A stretch of DNA of 64,000 bases, taken from assembly GCA_009829735.1 (NCBI GenBank), contig CM020619.1, positions 2,424,590-2,488,589 on the forward strand, written 5' to 3'. Numbering within the stretch: the stretch's first letter is position 1; each line of letters opens with the position of its first letter. The notes under the pieces were generated by a model. That model searched no databases. It worked only from the letters and a program-made list of their open reading frames with translations, and was not told the origin of the DNA. Of this stretch, positions 56,838 through 64,000 are shown piece by piece. The DNA is from Pyropia yezoensis (taxonomy: Eukaryota; Rhodophyta; Bangiophyceae; Bangiales; Bangiaceae). Made by a program: the position numbers and the translations under genes.

Positions 56838-57548
56838 TCATGACATGTATTGCAGTGGTGCTCTTTTTTGATCGGTGGACGGTCTTCGCGTGATGTTGCA
56901 GTACGTTGCAGTAAAAACGTGTGAAATACAACGCCATGCAGTGTTTGTGATTGAGTTGCATGTGGTTCCGGTCGCCGACGATGAGCCGCCTGGAACGGCA
57001 TGGAGCACACGTCTCAGCGAGCCCTCCATTAGCGTTGCGCCCCCTTTGCCTGACCTCATCGCCGCGTCGTCAACCATGATCTCCAGGTCCGCGTTTCCGA
57101 GGTTTTGTTGCTGCATGGCCTGCAGTGCGAGCGCGCGCTTGTCCTTCACAGGGGCCCACACCTTACCCTTGATGCCCAGCACACGCAGGACCAGGCGGAG
57201 CTCCATGGATGACCGACGCCCGAGGTAGAGCTCAGCCAGGGCGAGGTCAAAGCCAGTGTGACCAGATGGCCCCACCGGCGACGATGGGCTCGGCGCTCGC
57301 TCCAATCCAAGGAACCCCGAGCGGCGAGACGCACGCGGTGACGTAGCAGCATCTTGGCTGTCGCTCCCAGGTTCAAAAATAGAGAAAGGCCCAGGATGAC
57401 TAGGGGAGGAGGAAGCGGTAGGTAGGAGTGGGGGAGTTGGCGGGGCTGAAAGAAGTGGGGGGCTGGCCGGGGCATGAAGAGGAGGGGGGTCGGCCGGGGC
57501 TGAGAGCTGCCCGAATGCAGCTCGGTCAGACGTGCCTCCTCGTTCCAT
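56838..57548 (-). CDS. Unrecognised 5' exon, Pro/Ser-rich with SAP-like segment
   Basis: ATG 57548 (MERGGTSDRAAFG) opens a Pro/Ser/Ala-rich stretch, then a helical segment RRSSMELRLVLRVLGIKGKV ... KDKRALALQAMQQQNL (about 57215-57095) of the size and pattern of a SAP-type DNA-binding helix pair. Composition becomes non-coding towards 56838 (TTGCAT/GTATTT words), so the real exon probably ends near 57000. No further exon could be assigned. Family uncertain. Confidence 0.35.
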   Translation of the reverse strand: MERGGTSDRAAFGQLSAPADPPPLHAPASPPLLSAPPTPPLLPTASSSPSHPGPFSIFEPGSDSQDAATSPRASRRSGFLGLERAPSPSSPVGPSGHTGFDLALAELYLGRRSSMELRLVLRVLGIKGKVWAPVKDKRALALQAMQQQNLGNADLEIMVDDAAMRSGKGGATLMEGSLRRVLHAVPGGSSSATGTTCNSITNTAWRCISHVFTATYCNITRRPSTDQKRAPLQYMS

Positions 57549-59707
57549 AGCTCGTCCAACAGGTGAATGGGGCAGGACGGAAAGAAAGGCGGGGGTAAAG
57601 GGGAGGCGCTTGGATAGCGGCCACAGGGGCAGAGAGACGCGCGCAAACGCGGAGGGCAAAGCTGCCGGCGCCCTGGGCGGCGGCAGTGGCGGACTGCGGC
57701 CGCGCTCGCACCTGGCCGCCTGCAGCGGTAGCGATCTGCGGCGGTGTCACAGGGGGGGGTTCGCTCGCGTGTGCGGTCTGCATCGATAGAGGTGTTAAAA
57801 GGCCCCACGTTGGACCGTCGTCGCTGGAACGTGTGTGCAAAAAATACCTGGAGATTGCTCTCTTCCTCTTTGTTCGGGTGCACTGGCGTGTTCGAGAGTG
57901 GTCGGAAAAACACAGTGTTTTTCCGACCACTCTCCAGGCGTGTCTGCGTGTGTCTACAACTCCATTTAATTCGTTTGTGTCTGGATAATTTTGTTTTGCC
58001 CCAAAACGTGCTTCCGAGGTGTGCTCCCGGCACGCCTGTGGGTCCGACCAATGGGAGGGCTCCCTGCCTGTGCTTTGTGTCTGAGACACTTCCCGGCGCT
58101 GCCGTGAAGATGGGCCTTGAGTGAGAGAGCCAACAAGGCGCACTGCTCGCTCGCTGGCGGCAGCCGCGGCGGACACCGAAGGCACTCGCATGCTGGAGCT
58201 GAAGGCTTCCCACCGCGGCCGGGGTTCCAGCATCGTCGCCAACATGTACAACTGACTGATTAGCTGGATGAACCGAGTCATTCACGGGTTGCCCGAATGA
58301 CCGACCGATCATCCAGCGTTTCTTCCAAATGATAAACCTCTTGATATGTAACCCACCGGAGGCCAGAAACTCATCCAAGAAGAGATCCTGGCAGGTGGTG
58401 CCTCGCGTTCGATATCAGTGCCCCCAACAACCAATGAAAATGCAGTCTCGATTGTGACTCGAGTATGTGGTAGAGCTCCTGCGCCAGAGCTGAGTTCGCG
58501 GCGAATTTAAAAGCCCTCAAGTGACAACTAAGTGTGTCCAACCCGGGACAACTCGTTGTAATTGACCATGTGGGCAAGAGAAGTACGAGGCCCGGTCCCT
58601 TCCACATACCCTCCGCCATCCGCGTTCAGCGTGTGCGCGCAATCCCGTCATCCAATGTCTGCTCGCCTTTCGCCGCCCTCCCCGCCCCTCACCACGTCCT
58701 CATCCCTGCCATCCCCCACATTGTCCACCATCTGCTTGCGCAGAGTGGGTCCTCGGTCACGTGTACCTTCATCTGCGTCGGCGCGGTCGCCGCTCCCGGT
58801 GCCCACACTTCATAGGTGTGCCGCGGGGCGGTTTCTCTTTGACGTTGTCTCCTTCATTCCTCCCCTTTCCTTCATGTGTCTCCTTTGTCTCGACGCCGCC
58901 GTACACCCTCTCTTCGTATTGTTCTGCCCCATTGTACCGCTTTTTTCTCTTGACAGGTGCACCGCGGGGCGCTCCCCTGCTCACCATGTCTCATCTACTC
59001 CCTCTATCAAGCCATTATGCCGCTCTTTTCCTCGGTGCTTTCTCCCTTCGTGCCCGCGCCCCCACCCCCTCCCCCCCACCACCGTCGTCAATGACGGTCA
59101 ACCTCATTAGCTCCGCTAGCCCCCGCGACTGCCAGCGCCTCTAGCATCGCCGGTCCCAGGGTGGTACTGCCCCGCTCCCCGCGCGCACCCCGGCGTGGAC
59201 AGCTGTCACGGGCAGGCCACAGCGAGCTATTCCACGCAAGAATTTATCCTGGGGTGGCTTTGACAAGAGCAAGTACAGCGAGCGACATCGTAACCATCCA
59301 CTGGGACTCGATTGAGGCTGTTCACGACCCAACCTCGTGTTGAGATCCTTGCGCCTGAAAGCTCCTTGAAGACCAATGCAATAACATTGCGGTCATCCAA
59401 GGATGACCCCTGGACCACATGCCGGATGAGATTCCCATTTATCAAAGGTGCTTCAGTTGGTGACGTCATGACAGTGCACAGAAATAGAGAAACGGGCGCT
59501 GGGCAAGGCTCGCCCCGCCGGCCTGACCGACCCTCCCTCCGGGTGGAAAGACCCGTCTACACATTTGCTTGTTAAATACAAACGTGCAATCTGTAGATTT
59601 CGCTGAGACAGAATCCTTTGACCTCGTTTCCACGTGTTCTTTAATCGACGTGCGCCCTGTAAAATGGGGTCAGGTCCTTTGCTGAAGCCGGATCAATGAA
59701 GCCGGCT
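57549..59707. other. Intergenic, contains a 41-nt palindrome
   Basis: The palindrome is at 57894-57934. 58780-58990 has two related GTGCxCCGCGGGGCG segments (about 58817 and 58958). No gene recognised. Confidence 0.4.
57894..57934. repeat. Perfect 20-bp inverted repeat with 1-nt loop
   Basis: Left arm GAGAGTGGTCGGAAAAACAC (57894-57913), one A, then its exact reverse complement (57915-57934). It would extrude as a cruciform or fold as an RNA hairpin. Confidence 0.95.
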
Positions 59708-60139
59708 TCACCGAAACCGGCGGGAGGCGAGGTAGGCTGCGTCGGGGTCGTCATCGGCGTCCCCCCCCACATCTTTTGGCGCAGTCGGCGACGCAAACGC
59801 GGTGGCGACGCTCCCCCGGTCGGTAACGTCCCAAAAAGCGACGCGGGCGCTCGGAAAGTCGGCGATCATCGCCATGATGACGTCCGCCGCGGACACTTTC
59901 CCCCCCATCCCCGACCTGGGACGTGCGTATGTGGTGACGGCGTAGCCGCGGCGCTCAAAATCCCGCACAATGTAGCGGCCGATGCGACCGGTGGCGCCAA
60001 AAACCACCACCCGGATGGTGGTGGCCGACGCCTCGGGCGCGTAGACGCCCGTGCCAGGACCATCGTCGGCGGGCCGACGCGGTGGCGGCAGCCGGCGGCG
60101 GCGGCGCCGGCGGCGGCGGCTGGCCTGGCGACCTGTGAG
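59708..60139 (-). pseudogene. Fragment of NAD(P)-binding reductase, divinyl-chlorophyllide reductase-like
   Basis: Minus-strand frame with a Rossmann start VVVFGATGRIGRYIVRDFERR, then a YARPRSGMGGK segment and VAFWDVTDRGSVA. The ARxxSGxGGK pattern after the nucleotide-binding loop is typical of 8-vinyl reductases of chlorophyll synthesis, plastid enzymes encoded in the nucleus. The match ends at LASRRF, just where the family has a CLASRxGG motif, and then TGA; a splice donor (GTGAAG or GTTTCG) could also lie there. No ATG is visible in frame; a transit-peptide-like frame lies upstream (60219-60050) but is out of phase. Confidence 0.45.
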
Positions 60140-63041
60140 CTATTTGCGGCACCTTGTGCGGCGATCGCGTTCTTGCGCGGTGGGGTGCTGACGGTAATCG
60201 TGGCAAAGGCGCCTCTCACGCGGGCGGGCCGCAGGGAGGCTGGCCTCTCGGGGGCAGGCTTATGGGGGATGGATTCTCGGCGCTGCTAACCCCTGTCTGC
60301 GGGAAGGTGTCCGCTGGTCACGGCGGGTGTGCTGACGGTCAAGCGGGCACAGCTGGGTGACCACCTCTGGTCCCATCCGTGGGGCTGTGTCGACGAACGT
60401 GACTTGTGCATTGGGAAGGGCGCCTTCTGCGGCTGTGAAAGAAGCAAATGGCAGCGCACGCTTGGGATCCGAGCAGGAAACGAGCTTGGCTCGGCACGTC
60501 GTGCCAAGCTCGTCGTGCGTTCGACGCCACCGGCACACTGCTGCGACATTCGCCTTGCAGTAGACGGGGTATCCCCGGACGGCCTCGATGCCTTCGTGTG
60601 GCTCGCTGCCGGGTGGGCGTCTGCAAGGCAAAAAAACGCTGTTGAAGCGACGTTAGGCGAGCTTCTGCGCCCACCAAAGGACAGCCACAGCGTTGGTGCC
60701 GGCCAGTGCGACCGCCGTCTGCATAGGGTGGTGCGCCAGTGTCGCCGCCAACGCGAGGACCGAAGGTCTGGGGGGGGGGCTCTCTGCCCCGCTCGCTCCC
60801 ACTCCGTCGCCGCTCTATGCCAAGTCGGCGCGCCTATTTGCCACCGACGGTACACCTCCGCAGTCCAATGTTCCAATTTCACTTGCCACGTGTTCCATGT
60901 TTTGTCTGATCGGGATGTTTCCGATCTAAATATTTACACAGTTTTGTGGCCCAGTCGAAAGAATAGACAGCTTCCAGTCAAAAGTACCCACTGTGGAGCT
61001 CCGATCTGCGCGGCGGGAGTCGGGGGCGGGTACTTGGGGGGGGGTGGGCGGTGGGGTGGGGGGGGTTGGTGTTGGCGTGATGGTGATGGTGTTGTCTCGA
61101 CTGACGCGCGCTCCCACCGCCCGTGGCACCCCCACTGTCCGTGTTGGCAGCCTTGCTGGCTCCCATCCTGGCGGGGCCCCGTTGCCACCTCGCCCGCGGG
61201 AGGTGGCCATGCGGGGCGGGCGGGTGGTGGGGGGGAGGGGGGAGGGTGGGCCTGGGCGGGGGTGTGGGGTGGTGGGCTATCGCCGAGCCGTGGCGGGCGG
61301 TGGCGGCGGCACCAAGGCGGGTGACAGTCGCGCGGTGACTGCGGGGGGGGGAGGGAGGTGTGTACGACTGGCAGTTGCTCCGACGCTGCCGGGTGGCTGC
61401 TTGCACCCCATGGTGGGCGCTCGTGCTCTGCTCTGCCGCGGGGCCGCGTTCTCCGCCCCACTGCGCCCCCATCTCCGCCGCACCGCCCCCCCCCCCCCAC
61501 CCGACCCCAGGCCGCCCTAAATACCCTACCCCGCCACCTCCCCCCCCCCTCGCCTGCCTGCCTGCCTTCCCCTCCCTGGGGGCCTTGCAAATCGCGTTGG
61601 GGCGGGGGGGAGACGGGCCGCTGCTCGTGCCGCCCGCCCCCGCCACCCGCCATCCACCCACCCACCCACCGCCGCCGCCACCGCCGCCGCCACCGCCGCC
61701 GCCACCGCCGCCGCCCACTGCCGCCGCCACCGCCAACCGCGCCAGTGCGGTGGTGGCAGCTGGGAGCACCGGCCGGCACGTCCCCCCCCGCCCCCCCAAC
61801 CCCCCCCCCCCCCCGCACCCCCGACCAACCCAGCCACCGTCTGCTGCTGCCTGCCGCTGCTGCCACCCCCCGCGACCCCCGCCACCGCCGCCACCGCCGC
61901 CACCGCCGCTGCCGCCCGCCGCCGCCGCCGCCGTTGCCGCTGCCGCCCTGCTGCGGCCGCCGCTGCCGCCTTGCCGCCGCTGCCGCCGCCGGCCACGTCC
62001 TCCCCGCCGCCCCGCCGGCGGGCTGCCACTCCCCCCCGCGCGCCCATCAGGGCGGCCAACAGGGAGGCGGGGGGGGTGCGGGCGCCGTCGGCGGCGAGCG
62101 GCAGCTACCACCTCCACCTCCTCCACCTCCACCTCCCCGTCCCGTCGGGGGGGAGGGAGGGGGTGGGAGGGGCGGCGCGCGCACCGCCCCCCCCCCCCCC
62201 CCCCCCCCCCCCCGTCCCTTCCGCGCCCGTGCGGCGCACGCCCCCGCGTACTGCCACGCCCGTCGGGCGCTGCCGCGCCTGCCGCCGTACTATACAAAGC
62301 GGCGCGCGGCCGCGAGAGGGGCAGCAGAACCACCCCCCCCCCCCCCGCCTTGGCACCCCTATCCGCTCACCTCCCCGCTGCCGCTGCAGCTGCCGTGCTC
62401 CCCCCCCTCACCACTGCCAGGACAACAAGCACACGGTGGCAGTGGCTCGGGACAGCACGCGCTCACCCCCCCGCTCGCCTTGCCCGTGGCGCACGTGGCC
62501 GCGGTGCTTGCTGCTGCCCCGACGGGTGGCGTGCGCGTCGGCTCGGTGGCTCCCCCGCCCACCTTCTCCTCCCCCGGCTGCCGCCTCTCCCCTGCCCCAA
62601 CTGGACAGTGCTGTCGCACCTTCGGCCCTTCCTCCCTCCCTCCCTCCCTCCCTTCCTTCCCCCCCCCCCCCCCATCCCCCCCCCCCTACCCACCCTTCTC
62701 CCGCCCTCCCCGTCCTATCCCACCCCACGCCACCCGCCCTCCCGCCTGGCCACGCGGCCGCGTGGTGCGCGGTGCTGCCCGCCGCCCGAGCCGTCGCCCC
62801 CGCGTTTGGTCGCACCCCCGGGACGGTCGCCCGTTGCGCCGCACTCGCGGGCAGCAGCAGCACCGCCCCTTGCACGGCGCGCACGCCCGTCCTCGTCGAC
62901 GCAGCCACCGTTCCCCCCCCCCCCCCCCCTCTCACTGCCTGCGCCTGTGCAGGTGGCGCAGACACCATCCATTTCTCCCTCCCCCGCCCCCCCCCCCCCC
63001 CCCCCCCCCCCCACCACCCGCCCCTTTTGGTCATCGACATC
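60140..63041. other. Low-complexity stretch, no gene recognised
   Basis: 60260-60880 has long frames on both strands without recognisable domains. 60980-63040 is C-rich on + (poly-CCG and poly-C), giving very long but meaningless Pro/Ala/Arg frames. Long C-runs at about 62189-62213 and 62989-63012; the latter lies 30 bases before the next ATG. Confidence 0.45.
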
Positions 63042-64000
63042 ATGGCCGTCACCCTACCCCCCCCCCACTGCCGGCCGCTCAGCGGTGGCGGGGCCGCCCC
63101 CCGGCGGCGGCTGCCGTCGCTCCTCGTGTCGCTGCTCGCCACCGCCGCGGCGGCGGCGGTGGCGGTGGCCGCGCCCGCGGCGGCGCAGTCGCCGGTGGCC
63201 GAGGGCGTGCCCGCCGCCCGCCTGCTGGGCACCCGCAGCATTACATACGACGAGGTGTGCTCCGAGTCGGGCCCCCAGCCGGTGCTCCGCACCATCCCCG
63301 AGCGCGGCGGCGGCCGGTGCCCGCCGCCCGAGCTGTTTGGCTCCGCCGTCGTGTCGGTTCCCGCCGCCAATGGCCGTGGCCCCGCCGCACTCGCCATCTC
63401 TGTCGACGATGACGTGTACGTGGTGCAGTACGGGACGTTCGCGGGCGCCGCGGCGGGGCGGGTGGCCAAGTCCGTGCCCCTCCGCCGGCGGCTGTCGCGG
63501 CTCTTCCCCAAGGACATTATCGTGTCGTTTGGGGAGGGCCTCGCCCGCGTGGGTGACGTCGACGGCGACGGCGCGGCGGACCTGGCCATCTACGCCACCG
63601 TCCGGCCAGTGGGCGCGCGGGGGGAGGCGGCCCGCCGGCCGACGGGCGTCGTCTTTATCATCATGCTCAACGCGGATGGGAGCGTCAAGGACGCGGATAT
63701 CATCCGCCTCAGCGCCACGTTTGGCTGCCCCCCCGGCTCGGCGTGCACCTACGCCATGGAGGCGGTTGGGGATGTGAATGGGGACGGCTACGCGGACCTC
63801 CTCATTGCCACCAACTGGCGGTCCACGGCGGTGGTGCTGCTGCACCCCAAGGCCAATGGCATGGTCCGCGGCGTGGTGAGCGGCCGCAACGCGTGGTACG
63901 CGGGTGGCAAGTTTGTCCCCGACGCCCCGTCGGTGGTGGCGCTGGGCGACGTGGACGGCGACGGCATCCCCGACGCGGCCATCAATGACCCGTACTACAA
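63042..64000 (+). CDS. Secreted FG-GAP / VCBS repeat protein (integrin-alpha-like), 3' end outside window
   Basis: ATG 63042 (MAVTLPPPHC); the frame is open to the window end, 319 residues so far. A basic then hydrophobic N-terminus (RRRLPSLLVSLLATAAAAAVAV ending near AAAQS, about residue 50) fits a signal peptide. Three calcium-binding FG-GAP loops are visible: RVGDVDGDGAADLAIYA (about 63549), AVGDVNGDGYADLLIAT (about 63762) and ALGDVDGDGIPDAAIND (about 63940), spaced 60-70 residues as blades of a beta-propeller. It likely acts outside the cell or at the surface in adhesion or matrix binding. The function beyond the fold is not evident. Confidence 0.88.
   Translation, partial: MAVTLPPPHCRPLSGGGAAPRRRLPSLLVSLLATAAAAAVAVAAPAAAQSPVAEGVPAARLLGTRSITYDEVCSESGPQPVLRTIPERGGGRCPPPELFGSAVVSVPAANGRGPAALAISVDDDVYVVQYGTFAGAAAGRVAKSVPLRRRLSRLFPKDIIVSFGEGLARVGDVDGDGAADLAIYATVRPVGARGEAARRPTGVVFIIMLNADGSVKDADIIRLSATFGCPPGSACTYAMEAVGDVNGDGYADLLIATNWRSTAVVLLHPKANGMVRGVVSGRNAWYAGGKFVPDAPSVVALGDVDGDGIPDAAINDPYY

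Noticed and set aside
61358-63777. Two overlapping frames of about 700-800 codons over 61.4-63.8 kb
   Set aside because: Pure Pro/Ala/Arg noise from poly-C and CCG; they run out of frame across the real FG-GAP gene.
1-64000. tRNA or rRNA genes
   Set aside because: No cloverleaf with A/B boxes or conserved rRNA core was recognised; the tRNA-like string at 19206-19228 is the retrotransposon primer site.

Overview
The window is nuclear DNA of a GC-rich eukaryote. Spliced GT-AG genes, Ala/Gly/Pro-rich proteins, TTAGGG-type tracts and a fragment resembling a plastid divinyl-chlorophyllide reductase point to a photosynthetic lineage. A bangiophyte red alga (Porphyra/Pyropia type) is my best guess, but that is inference. 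The assembly holds one gap of exactly 500 N (45912-46411). Many long G/C homopolymers probably carry base-count errors.

Left part (1-21.1 kb): nested mobile elements. Two copies of one Ty3/gypsy chromovirus face each other tail to tail: copy A (2-7518, +, 5' end outside the window) and copy B (10129-19718, -, complete with both LTRs). Each has gag (CCHC), pol (protease, RT, RNase H, integrase, chromodomain) and a long extra ORF on the opposite strand between pol and the 3' LTR. Copy B retains a GGGAAAC slippery site at the gag/pol junction. Both copies sit in Tc1/mariner-like transposase genes. The 2.6 kb between them (7519-10128) is inverted relative to its original order: the target-site duplication and the transposase reading frame are restored only if it is flipped.

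Middle (22-35.6 kb): an ARMT1/DUF89 gene, a TTAGGG tract, a cysteine-rich gene fragment that starts at that tract, a large RS/RGG-rich protein on the - strand, a diverged condensin CAP-H-like gene with several frame breaks, and a PIF/Harbinger transposase cut off exactly at a CCCTAA tract. Between these lie GC-rich minisatellites and a small cluster of palindromic repeats.

Right part (36-64 kb): GC minisatellites, an unrecognised ORF with one internal stop, and a six-exon gene for a basic, probably chromatin-associated protein. The middle of that gene is present twice around the N gap, probably an assembly duplication. Then come a three-exon KDZ/Plavaka-like transposase with a C2H2 finger, an unassigned exon, a 41-nt perfect palindrome, the reductase-like fragment, and the start of a secreted FG-GAP (integrin-alpha-like) protein running off the end. 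No rRNA, tRNA or CRISPR array was seen.
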